From: CALRBF01 sp041164045
GTDB taxonomy: Bacteria; Patescibacteriota; Minisyncoccia; SW-4-49-11
Assembly (NCBI GenBank): GCA_041164045.1
Contig: JBEAQD010000060.1
Span: forward strand, 1 to 6,804
DNA length: 6,804 bases
Direction: 5' to 3'
A model generated the notes under the pieces. That model saw only the letters and a list, made by a program, of their open reading frames with translations. It ran no database searches and had not been told where the DNA came from. This document shows positions 1 to 5,805 of the stretch, piece by piece; position 1 is the first letter of the stretch; the number at the start of each line of letters is the position of its first letter. The position numbers and the translations under genes are program-made.

Positions 1-7
1 ATGCCAT

Positions 8-56
8 ATTTTCCTCCGCTCCGCAAGCTCTTAGCTTGCTATAGCTCCCGGAAAAT
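8..56. repeat. compound hairpin (inverted repeat) element
   Basis: Outer arms ATTTTCC (8-14) and GGAAAAT (50-56) enclose a perfect inner hairpin, GCAAGCT (23-29), loop CTT, AGCTTGC (33-39). The single-stranded parts are rich in CTCC/CCG. The element is much more GC-rich than the DNA around it and carries no believable gene. It resembles in style, though not in exact sequence, the composite repeat at 3679-3788. It could be a REP-like repeat or the 3' part of an untranslated RNA that ends at the terminator at 69-100. I cannot identify an RNA family. The stretch from 101 to 173 is plain AT-rich DNA where I see nothing. Confidence 0.5.
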
Positions 57-68
57 TTTGACATTCAT

Positions 69-100
69 CCCCGCCCTTAAAAGGGCGGGGTTTTCTATCT
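69..100 (+). terminator. strong intrinsic terminator, plus strand
   Basis: The stem CCCCGCCCTT (69-78) pairs with AAGGGCGGGG (81-90), effectively an 8-bp pure GC stem with an A/T loop. It is followed directly by TTTTCTATCTTTTT. The T-run lies on the plus-strand side only, since the minus strand continues as ATGAATGT. The terminator therefore serves a plus-strand transcript that starts before position 1, opposite to every gene in the window. It could weakly stop transcripts leaving the GH8 gene as well. Confidence 0.8.
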
Positions 101-173
101 TTTTAATAAATACTTAGAGGCTTGAGTGTTTTTTAGGAAAATTGTTCTAGGATTATTATTCATAAATATATAA

Positions 174-1430
174 TTATTTATAAGCTTCTGCAATATCTTG
201 CTTTGAGAGAGTAGCAAAATAATTTGGTAATAGATTATTATAGATAGCTAGCCCAAACCAAGCCCAATTACTATCATAGTAACCTAATTCTTTACTCCAA
301 TTCTGAGTATCCCTATTGTATAAAGGTAATAATTTTTGCTCATATATATCTTTTGCAATATCTGGATTTACAACTGCAAAATATCCAATATTTGTTCCAA
401 CTACAGCTGGAGATGAACCGCTATCTAGTACAGTCCCATCATGAGAATAAGTATTGTAAATATTTTGCTCTTGATTCCAAATTGAGTACAAGAAGTTATT
501 CTTCTGAAAATAGCCTTTTACTCTACTATCTCCATACCATATATAATCTAAGTATAATCTCCACTTGACCCTGTGAGCATCAAAACTATAATTAGTCGTA
601 ATATTAGAACTTTGCGGAGCTCTGAGCCCACCAGTATTTCTATCCAATATAACCCAATCTGGTGGTAAACCTACAGCTTTCTCTTTATCTAAATCTAAAG
701 CTGATGATTTGATTATTATCTCATAAGATGTATCTACCACACTCTGCCAATCATTATCTGTATCTATACTAGCAAACATTCTGTATGCATAAGGAGCATA
801 ATAAGATGGGTTTAATAGGACTTCATTTGGATTAAATTGTTCAATATCATTAGAGGTAATGTATGGTCTATCATTAACCATAACAATACTTTCTCTCCAA
901 ATAGCCTTAATTATGCTATCAGCTTCCAGTAGATAGGTAGAATCTCCCCAACGAGCATAAGCGAATAAGAGAGCCATTGCAATATCTGTGTCTCCGTCTA
1001 TAGCTGCATTATTACCACCAATATCATTTAATACTCCATAAGATCCGTCTTCTTTTTTACCAAATAACCAGGCAAATAACTTATTTTCCTTCCACAAATT
1101 ATCTTTAGTCCATTGCCAGCTTTTATCGAAAGTCTGTTTGTCATCTTGCCACACAGCTCTTAGCATAGCATAACTCTGCCCTTCAGAAGTTGTAATATTA
1201 TCTCTTTGCTTATCTAATGTTCTAAAAGTATTATCTTCAATATACTCTTCTTTATAATTTTCCCATAAAGCTTCCAACATAGCTTGATTTGAGAATATAT
1301 AATTATTTCTTAATGATACCTCTTTCAGAAAAGATGTATTACTAAGACTAATTGATAAAATAACCATCAAAAGAACAAATACACCTATCCAAATTGTTTG
1401 ATTGAGTATACTTAATATATTATTTACCAT
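174..1430 (-). CDS. membrane-anchored glycoside hydrolase family 8 (endo-beta-1,4-glucanase-like)
   Basis: A 418-residue protein with one N-terminal membrane segment (about residues 12-30) and no obvious cleavage site, so probably an exported enzyme tethered by a signal anchor. The rest matches GH8, an inverting (alpha/alpha)6-barrel family that cuts beta-1,4-glucans, xylan or chitosan and includes the BcsZ cellulases of cellulose-synthesis operons. Visible motifs are TTSEGQSYAM (80-89) with proposed acid Glu83; AAIDGDTDIAMALLFA (142-157) with substrate-binding Asp145; LNPSYYAPYAYRMFA (206-220); GLPPDWV (254-260); and FDAHRVKWR (283-291) with proposed base Asp284. These correspond to Glu95, Asp152 and Asp278 of Clostridium thermocellum CelA, so the enzyme looks active and of the type with the base in the YDAxR motif. 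Family is secure; substrate is not known. The ATG at 1430 keeps the membrane segment complete. The gene has its own promoter with a palindromic operator candidate, and TAA is the stop. Confidence 0.92.
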   Translation of the reverse strand: MVNNILSILNQTIWIGVFVLLMVILSISLSNTSFLKEVSLRNNYIFSNQAMLEALWENYKEEYIEDNTFRTLDKQRDNITTSEGQSYAMLRAVWQDDKQTFDKSWQWTKDNLWKENKLFAWLFGKKEDGSYGVLNDIGGNNAAIDGDTDIAMALLFAYARWGDSTYLLEADSIIKAIWRESIVMVNDRPYITSNDIEQFNPNEVLLNPSYYAPYAYRMFASIDTDNDWQSVVDTSYEIIIKSSALDLDKEKAVGLPPDWVILDRNTGGLRAPQSSNITTNYSFDAHRVKWRLYLDYIWYGDSRVKGYFQKNNFLYSIWNQEQNIYNTYSHDGTVLDSGSSPAVVGTNIGYFAVVNPDIAKDIYEQKLLPLYNRDTQNWSKELGYYDSNWAWFGLAIYNNLLPNYFATLSKQDIAEAYK

Positions 1431-1474
1431 TGCTTATATCTATAATAATTGCTATTAATGAGAGTGCATTATCA

Positions 1475-1503
1475 AAATTAGCATAAACAATAACTTTTGT
1501 CAA
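1475..1503 (-). promoter_or_regulatory. sigma70-type promoter of the GH8 gene
   Basis: On the minus strand a perfect -35 box TTGACA (1498-1503) is followed by a 17-base spacer (1481-1497) and a -10-like TAATTT (1475-1480). The spacer ends in TGC, an extended -10 signature. Transcription would start near 1468, giving a leader of about 37 nt before the ATG at 1430. No Shine-Dalgarno sequence precedes that ATG. The -35 box lies inside the palindrome at 1487-1523. Confidence 0.6.
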
Positions 1504-1523
1504 GAATTGACAAAAGTTATTGT
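1487..1523. repeat. perfect 17-bp palindrome, candidate operator over the GH8 -35 box
   Basis: The left arm ACAATAACTTTTGTCAA (1487-1503) and right arm TTGACAAAAGTTATTGT (1507-1523) are exact reverse complements around a 3-base centre. The left arm contains the -35 box of the GH8 promoter and most of its upstream spacer. A dimeric repressor bound here would block RNA polymerase. No T-run follows on either strand, so it is not a typical terminator. Its right end shares three bases with the next palindrome at 1521-1540. Confidence 0.75.
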
Positions 1524-1540
1524 AAAAGAACTCTTTTACA
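1521..1540. repeat. second palindrome, overlapping the first
   Basis: Arms TGTAAAAGA (1521-1529) and TCTTTTACA (1532-1540) are exact reverse complements around a 2-base centre. The first three bases are also the end of the 17-bp palindrome. It sits upstream of the GH8 -35 box, where a second operator half or an activator site would be expected. A 2-base centre is too tight for an RNA loop, which favours a DNA-level site. Confidence 0.55.
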
Positions 1541-1548
1541 GCTAATAT

Positions 1549-1586
1549 AAAACAAAAAATAGATATTTTACATAAAAATATCTATT
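1549..1586 (-). terminator. AT-rich intrinsic terminator after the AlbA_2 gene
   Basis: Arms AATAGATATTTT (1558-1569) and AAAATATCTATT (1575-1586) are perfect 12-bp complements with a 5-base loop. On the minus strand the hairpin runs straight into TTTTTTGTTTT, and it begins 21 bp past the stop of the AlbA_2 gene at 1608. The stem is AT-rich, so efficiency is uncertain, but position, strand and T-run all fit. Confidence 0.65.
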
Positions 1587-1607
1587 ACTGATACAAAATA
1601 AAAAGTT

Positions 1608-2144
1608 TTATTGCTCCAAAATATCCTCTATTGAACTTAAAAGAGCTTCTTTCTTTTTCTTGACTGCTAGTTCTAATAAATCATGCATACTACTAGCATC
1701 TTGAATAATCATAGAACTAGCATGTTTCCTATGATAAACTCCTCCCGCTCTGAGTACATCGGGATAATCTCTTTTACAAATTGTAGGGACAGTTAGAAAT
1801 TCATCTACCTCAAAAATTAAGAGTTTTTTACCCTCATAATCTACTGTTTTCATATTATATTTTGGTAATGGATCAAGATATTGACTAAGGTGATTATCTA
1901 TCCAAGTTCTATCTATACTTTCCAAATCCTCTGGAGCAAGCCCCACAACCATCTTAGAGTCTGAAACTCCGAATATAAGCATTCCACCATTAGGCATATT
2001 AGAAATAGCAGCAATATGCTTAGCTAATTTAGTTTTATGATAATCATTGAATTTATGCCAATTAAAATTCTCCTTAAAGTCAATATGATTATCCTCATAA
2101 CTCTCTTTGATAACTTTATCTAATAACTCTGGAGTATATTGCAT
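1608..2144 (-). CDS. stand-alone AlbA_2 (Schlafen AlbA_2, former AAA-4) domain protein
   Basis: A 178-residue soluble protein consisting almost wholly of the AlbA_2 domain (PF04326 type). Visible motifs are IDFKENF (21-27, the family's E/D-F-K-E signature); an A-x-S-N-x-x-G-G-x-L-x-F-G-V core (45-60) followed by VVGL (66-69); and GGVYHRKHASS (134-144). The last 20 residues are a Lys/Glu-rich helix. Larger relatives carry a helix-turn-helix or helicase part; none is present here. The family is annotated as putative DNA- or RNA-binding and transcriptional regulation, and some Schlafen-type members are nucleases. No specific function can be assigned. The gene starts 10 bp after the stop of the membrane-protein gene at 2155, so the two are probably co-transcribed and end at the terminator at 1549-1586. 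It could conceivably regulate its neighbours, including the palindrome-controlled GH8 gene; that is speculation. Confidence 0.85.
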   Translation of the reverse strand: MQYTPELLDKVIKESYEDNHIDFKENFNWHKFNDYHKTKLAKHIAAISNMPNGGMLIFGVSDSKMVVGLAPEDLESIDRTWIDNHLSQYLDPLPKYNMKTVDYEGKKLLIFEVDEFLTVPTICKRDYPDVLRAGGVYHRKHASSMIIQDASSMHDLLELAVKKKKEALLSSIEDILEQ

Positions 2145-2154
2145 AAATTTAGAA

Positions 2155-3522
2155 TTAATATAATGGTCTTGGCATTGGGATTACCTCATTCATCCCAGAT
2201 TGGAAAAGTAATAAATATAAAACTAATATAATCACAAACCAAATAAATTGTAGGATGATAACAGATAATATATTCCCCCAACCTTTTCTCAAGCCAACCA
2301 TAATAGCGGGAGCGATCAATATAAGAGCATATAATAAAGTTGTAATAACCGATATAAGGGAGCTAAAAGTTGGATCATAAAGAATATATTGCCAGCTATT
2401 ATATTGACTTAATAATCTAATTATAATGCTTACTATAATTAGCAAGATAACAGTTCCAAGACTTACCAATACATTAGTCAAATTTAAAAGATTGATAGAA
2501 TTTTTATTGACAATATTATTAGCATTATCTTGGGTTTTGATATTAGTATCTATCCCCTTTTTAGGCTTAGAACTTATATATTTTGAGATAAGATAAATCA
2601 GAACAATAATTATCAATACAGCAATAATAATCTCATTACGATAGAGCTGAAACCAATTTTTGGCATATTCTCCTTTGACATTGAAGCTCTCATTAGGAGC
2701 GAGACTCTTAGATTCTTTGATCAAAGCTCCTGAGACTCCAATATTACTAACTACTCTATCCAATTCCCTACTAGATACAGCTGAGGAATCTCCCAATTTA
2801 GCCATAGGCATAGCTCCAACACTTTCATTATAATTAACTGAGGACTGTTTGCCTTTTAGTAATAAATCACTATCTACATCTACGGCTACTATGACTGATT
2901 GTATTCTAGAATTGACTTTGATAGTCTCAAAATTAAATTTATATAGACCAAAAATATTATCCACATAACCCTTGGCAGCATAAGATATAATAATAGCGGT
3001 AGATTTGGAAGGCTCGACTGAATTAGGTAAAGTCAAATTATAGATATTGCCTGATTGAGTATATTTGATTCTGGTATATTCAGCTGTTTGTCCTGAACCA
3101 TAGTAATAATAATCTTGTCCATAATCTGGGTCTCTATATTCTACACAAGGATTATTAGGGTCAGTATAATTATATCTAATACATTCTGGAGGCAATTTCA
3201 TCTGATACATTATCATCTCAGATGGGTTTATTTTGGAAATTTCAAAACTAAATTCACTGAGAGCCTGCTCCTCACGATTGGGTATAACTATTTTAGCATA
3301 AGTAATAGCCTCTCCATTACCACGAAAGACTACACTATATGAATGCTTTTGCCCAAATAGAAGTAAGTTGGAAGTATCTGGAGGAATAGGAGGCATAATT
3401 CTACCAATATCTGGAGCTACTGAACTAATATCTTCCTGAGCTAACAATACTACACCAAAGTTAGGTAAAAATAGACCCAAGACCAGTACTAGAGCTATAG
3501 ATTTTTTGATTGTTTTATACAT
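2155..3522 (-). CDS. secreted/membrane protein of unknown family, four C-terminal TM segments
   Basis: I do not recognise this 455-residue protein. Residues 1-29 form a typical signal peptide (MYKTIKKS, a hydrophobic core, then LLAQ). An ectodomain of about 265 residues follows. It starts Pro-rich (PPIPP), has beta-rich stretches, a pair of Cys (about 114 and 126) that could form a disulfide, and a Tyr-rich loop (about 132-145). Four membrane segments follow at about 297-314, 344-371, 387-410 and 417-440, with a Lys/Asn-rich loop between the first two and a GLRKGWGN motif before the last. The layout suggests a surface sensor or an assembly or adhesion component, without evidence to choose. 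The reading frame is open upstream to an ATG at 3618, but I place the start at 3522: the signal peptide begins there and a good extended -10 promoter at 3553-3561 lies inside the longer frame. Probably in one operon with the AlbA_2 gene. Confidence 0.82.
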   Translation of the reverse strand: MYKTIKKSIALVLVLGLFLPNFGVVLLAQEDISSVAPDIGRIMPPIPPDTSNLLLFGQKHSYSVVFRGNGEAITYAKIVIPNREEQALSEFSFEISKINPSEMIMYQMKLPPECIRYNYTDPNNPCVEYRDPDYGQDYYYYGSGQTAEYTRIKYTQSGNIYNLTLPNSVEPSKSTAIIISYAAKGYVDNIFGLYKFNFETIKVNSRIQSVIVAVDVDSDLLLKGKQSSVNYNESVGAMPMAKLGDSSAVSSRELDRVVSNIGVSGALIKESKSLAPNESFNVKGEYAKNWFQLYRNEIIIAVLIIIVLIYLISKYISSKPKKGIDTNIKTQDNANNIVNKNSINLLNLTNVLVSLGTVILLIIVSIIIRLLSQYNSWQYILYDPTFSSLISVITTLLYALILIAPAIMVGLRKGWGNILSVIILQFIWFVIILVLYLLLFQSGMNEVIPMPRPLY

Positions 3523-3552
3523 ATTTTTATTTAGTAATTTAATACTAAATAT

Positions 3553-3561
3553 ATTATAGCA
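3553..3561 (-). promoter_or_regulatory. extended -10 promoter of the membrane-protein gene
   Basis: On the minus strand this reads TGCTATAAT, a perfect extended -10, continuing as ATATTTAGT. No good -35 box stands 17 bp upstream. Transcription would begin near 3546, leaving a leader of about 23 nt before the ATG at 3522. The leader is A/T only in its last bases and has no Shine-Dalgarno site. This placement argues against the longer reading frame from 3618. Confidence 0.6.
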
Positions 3562-3678
3562 TGGATTTTGTTTTGAGGGTATAGGTTGTATGAATAAGAT
3601 GAGATGCATCGTAGACAAGTTGTGATTTGTAAGGTGATACTTTATTGTAGTTTATATAGTTATAAAAATAGTTCTTAA

Positions 3679-3788
3679 TTTTGTCTCCCTTAGGAGGGAG
3701 TACCCGTAGGGGGAGGGTGGATAAAACACAAACTAGAATTCAATCCACCTCCGGCACTTCGTGCCACCTCCTCCAAAGGAGGACAAAA
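3679..3788. repeat. composite inverted repeat, REP/MITE-like element
   Basis: A 110-bp GC-richer island in AT-rich intergenic DNA. Its ends are TTTTGTC (3679-3685) and GACAAAA (3782-3788), and its centre is closed by GGTGGAT (3716-3722) and ATCCACC (3743-3749) around a 20-base loop. The two halves are imperfect inverted copies of one another (GGAGG, a small hairpin, GGAGG(G)TGGAT). Each carries mini-hairpins: CTCCCT/AGGGAG (3685-3700), CCC-GTA-GGG (3703-3711), GGCAC-TTC-GTGCC (3753-3765) and CCTCC-AAA-GGAGG (3770-3782). There is no ORF of its own and no clear target-site duplication. It begins 18 bp past the histidine phosphatase stop, so it may also end that transcript. The rest of the intergenic stretch (3562-3678 and 3789-3806) shows nothing clear. 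Confidence 0.7.
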
Positions 3789-3806
3789 GTAAACATTATT
3801 TAACAC

Positions 3807-4424
3807 TCAATGATTATATTGCTCTATATTACAGATATGAGTATGCTCAGCTGGTGAATCTGGAGATAATAGCAATAATTCTGAATTGCCAAAGTGAAAG
3901 GACTCCAAAACCTCTCTCCAATATAGATTATAATATTCAGCATATAACATTTTACCCAAGTCCCCGTGAGTGACTAATAGTAGATTTTGGTCATTATGAT
4001 TATTAGCTAAAAACTCCAATACTTTACTAGCTCTATCTTGAACTTGAGGGAAAGTCTCTGCTCCCTCTGCTTCTAGAAAATAAGTAATAGTATTAGTTTT
4101 GAGAATATGAGGTGAGCATAAATTTTCTATATCTATAACTTTTTGGCCAGACATAATACCAAAATCTCGCTCAATTAGTAAATCTAGTTTATCAGGTTGT
4201 GATAAGTGTAATTTATCAGCTATAATCTCAGCAGTTCTGTAAGCTCTCTGTAAAGGTGAGCTATAAACTTTATCAAAGACAAGATTAGCACCTTGGATTT
4301 TGGTAGCAATTTGATTAGCTTGCTCGATACCAATCTCTGTCAATGAAGTGTCTCGATGCCCATTTAATAGACCATTTGCATTGTCTTGATCCTGACCATG
4401 ACGAACTATGTAAATTTTGGTCAT
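3807..4424 (-). CDS. histidine phosphatase superfamily (phosphoglycerate-mutase-like) phosphatase
   Basis: A 205-residue cytosolic protein of the branch-1 histidine phosphatase family. It begins IYIVRHGQD with Arg8 and the phospho-accepting His9. It has a GHRDTSLTEIG stretch (22-32), SSPLQRAYRTAE (55-66) with Arg60, Glu85 in LIERDFG, and His153 in VTHGD. The full catalytic set is therefore present. Members range from phosphoglycerate mutases to alpha-ribazole phosphatase (CobC) and broad sugar- or nucleotide-phosphate phosphatases. The length and lack of mutase-specific inserts favour a phosphatase, substrate unknown. The start at 4424 lies 10 bp after the Nudix stop, so the two share an operon. 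Pairing with a Nudix hydrolase suggests stepwise removal of phosphates from a nucleotide. The stop is TGA, the only one in the window, which supports the standard genetic code. No Shine-Dalgarno site is visible. Confidence 0.93.
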   Translation of the reverse strand: MTKIYIVRHGQDQDNANGLLNGHRDTSLTEIGIEQANQIATKIQGANLVFDKVYSSPLQRAYRTAEIIADKLHLSQPDKLDLLIERDFGIMSGQKVIDIENLCSPHILKTNTITYFLEAEGAETFPQVQDRASKVLEFLANNHNDQNLLLVTHGDLGKMLYAEYYNLYWREVLESFHFGNSELLLLSPDSPAEHTHICNIEQYNH

Positions 4425-4434
4425 AATTATAGGT

Positions 4435-4950
4435 TTAGTTAAAATTGAATATTTGCCTACAAGTTAATTGTAAAGGTAGTGAAATTTGTTCTGGATTTTT
4501 AATGAATATTTTTTGTAATTGATCTAAATTAAGCCATTTTTCATTTACTTGTTCACTATTTAATATAATTTTACCCATAGATTCATTATACTCTGCTTCG
4601 AATATTTCAAATCTCTCTTTTTCAATCCGATTTTCATAATCATATTCAAACCAAAAGCTATCTAATAATTTAACTTGATTCACTTTAATCCCACATTCTT
4701 CCTCTAATTCACGAATTGCAGTCTGCATATAGGACTCACCAGAGCAAACATGTCCAGCTGAGGAATGAAATAATTTACCAGACTCTACTTTTATACTAGA
4801 AGCAGTAGGAAAAAGATATTTACAATCTTCTCTCTTTAATAAAACAGCACTGACTCTATGTCTAAGTCCATTTTTATGAGCATCTGATTTTGTAGCTCTA
4901 TTGATTATATTATTATTTATATCAATTATGTCTAAATATTCTTCTTTCAT
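4435..4950 (-). CDS. Nudix hydrolase (YfcD / IPP-isomerase-like branch)
   Basis: A 171-residue protein with a complete Nudix box at residues 66-88: G66, five residues, E72, seven residues, then R80-E-L-E-E-E-C-G-I88, the metal-binding pyrophosphohydrolase signature. The N-terminus (EEYLDIIDINNNII, then HKNGLRHRVSAVLL) resembles the YfcD and type-1 isopentenyl-diphosphate isomerase branch, where LRHR precedes the first beta-strand. The isomerase active-site Cys just before GH is replaced by Ala here (SSAGHV). Hydrolysis of an X-linked diphosphate is therefore more likely than isomerisation. Substrate cannot be read from sequence. It heads a two-gene operon with the histidine phosphatase, driven by the promoter at 4975-4983. 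No Shine-Dalgarno site precedes its ATG. Confidence 0.92.
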   Translation of the reverse strand: MKEEYLDIIDINNNIINRATKSDAHKNGLRHRVSAVLLKREDCKYLFPTASSIKVESGKLFHSSAGHVCSGESYMQTAIRELEEECGIKVNQVKLLDSFWFEYDYENRIEKERFEIFEAEYNESMGKIILNSEQVNEKWLNLDQLQKIFIKNPEQISLPLQLTCRQIFNFN

Positions 4951-4974
4951 TTTAAGGATTTAGTATTTAATTAT

Positions 4975-4983
4975 ATTATATCA
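4975..4983 (-). promoter_or_regulatory. extended -10 promoter of the Nudix operon, inside the upstream gene's end
   Basis: The minus strand reads TGATATAAT, continuing ATAATTAAAT. The TATAAT hexamer contains the TAA stop codon of the deoxyribosyltransferase-like gene (4976-4978). The -10 ends 24 bp before the Nudix ATG, so the leader would be about 17 nt. No consensus -35 box is present. The wider motif TTGTGATATAATATA is identical to that in front of the Cys-rich gene at 5774. Confidence 0.6.
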
Positions 4984-5416
4984 CAATACCCTCAGCCAAA
5001 AAACTTTCAATATCAGGATATCTCTCATTAAACATCAGATATAAAGTCTCTGGTTTTTCTACTTCTCCGATTAGGATGAGATTTTTGTTAAGTCCAAAAG
5101 CTACTCCAGCTTCCATATGTGCTGCTAGTCCAGCTGGTAAAAGCATTATGATAGTATTAGCATTTTGTAGACCTGCCATATCTGTTTGGAAAGTTGCCTT
5201 ATAATCAGCTGAATTCCAAAAATCAGGGTGAGACTCTGCTATCTTCATCTGCTCATCCCAAGATAAATCTGGATTCTCAGGACTAGCCGGAATATTGAGA
5301 AAATTATAGCAACTATAGCCTTTAGCCTCTATCCCATCCACAAGTCGCTGAATATTATGAGCATTTCGTGACCTCCCGATTACCATATAATCTGTTTGCA
5401 TATCCCTGCTCTCCAT
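4976..5416 (-). CDS. nucleoside 2-deoxyribosyltransferase-like protein
   Basis: A protein of up to 146 residues with the fold signature of the nucleoside 2-deoxyribosyltransferase / DUF4406-like superfamily: an N-terminal strand and glycine turn (MVIGRSRN), a TDMAGLQNANTIIMLLPAG segment (78-96), then AAHMEAGVAFGLNK (98-111). Glu102 matches the nucleophilic Glu of the E-x-G-x-A motif in true deoxyribosyltransferases. Such enzymes exchange bases on deoxynucleosides or hydrolyse nucleotide N-glycosidic bonds. Relatives are often annotated only as hypothetical, so activity is not certain. The frame opens at the ATG at 5416, but an ATG at 5401 (residue 6) follows a purine-rich GGAGAGCAGGG stretch and sits closer to the conserved fold; it may be the true start. 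The gene lies 22 bp after the Cys-rich gene, probably in the same operon. Confidence 0.75.
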   Translation of the reverse strand: MESRDMQTDYMVIGRSRNAHNIQRLVDGIEAKGYSCYNFLNIPASPENPDLSWDEQMKIAESHPDFWNSADYKATFQTDMAGLQNANTIIMLLPAGLAAHMEAGVAFGLNKNLILIGEVEKPETLYLMFNERYPDIESFLAEGIVI

Positions 5417-5438
5417 CTTTTATAAAAATTATTGAGGC

Positions 5439-5774
5439 CTATTTTTTGGAGCACCATTTATAACTATCAATACATCTCAATGTATTGAGTTCAGATTCAT
5501 TAGGACAAATATTTTCACTAAGAGGAGTACCCTTTTCATAAATAAGCGAGTTGGCCTGTTCTGCATTATTGACTGAAGATAAGCAACAATCTGGTGATTC
5601 AAATCCTTCGCATTTTTTTCTAAAACTTTCATAATATGCTTTTGATTTTAGATCTATTTTTGCTTGTTGGTTAGAGACATTATTCTCCACAGTTTTGTGA
5701 TTGATATAGATAAACAAAATGATGATACAAAAAAATATTGCAATACCTAGTAAGATTTTTTGTAATTTATTCAT
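5439..5774 (-). CDS. small membrane-anchored Cys-rich protein, unknown function
   Basis: A 111-residue protein with a short basic N-terminus, one membrane segment (about 7-24) and an outward-facing domain of about 85 residues. Six Cys lie in that domain: C55, C63-C64 (SPDCC), C90 (NICPNE), C101 (LRC) and C108 (SYKWC). The even number and spacing suggest a disulfide-stabilised mini-domain. C16 lies within the membrane segment and does not form a convincing lipobox. I recall similar CC...CP...C.SY.WC short proteins from candidate-phyla genomes but cannot verify this here, and no function is known to me. The gene has its own extended -10 promoter and is followed 22 bp later by the deoxyribosyltransferase-like gene. 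The stop is TAG. Before the ATG there is only A/T sequence, no Shine-Dalgarno site. Confidence 0.8.
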   Translation of the reverse strand: MNKLQKILLGIAIFFCIIILFIYINHKTVENNVSNQQAKIDLKSKAYYESFRKKCEGFESPDCCLSSVNNAEQANSLIYEKGTPLSENICPNESELNTLRCIDSYKWCSKK

Positions 5775-5805
5775 AAAAATTTAACTAAATTATTATATTA
5801 AATAT

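Noticed and set aside
1..117. 38-codon plus-strand frame from ATG at position 1
   Set aside because: It translates through a hairpin and a terminator and shows no protein-like features; it looks like structured non-coding DNA.
353..568. Plus-strand ORF antisense to GH8
   Set aside because: Shadow of a well-supported catalytic gene, with no domain or start signal.
3115..3342. Plus-strand ORF antisense to the membrane protein
   Set aside because: Low-complexity composition and antisense to a gene with a signal peptide and promoter.
3523..3618. N-terminal extension of the membrane protein to an ATG at 3618
   Set aside because: The signal peptide starts at 3522 and a strong extended -10 promoter (3553-3561) lies inside the extension, whose residues look non-conserved.
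3807..3809. Recoded TGA (codes 4 or 25, as in some candidate phyla)
   Set aside because: No gene contains an internal TGA, proteins are full length with TGA as stop, and Trp is encoded by TGG.
3761..3973. Plus-strand ORF of 70 codons
   Set aside because: It starts inside the composite repeat and runs antisense to the conserved histidine phosphatase; no recognisable domain.
4435..4950. Type-1 isopentenyl-diphosphate isomerase
   Set aside because: The active-site Cys before the GH motif is replaced by Ala and the Nudix box is a full hydrolase box, unlike the isomerase.
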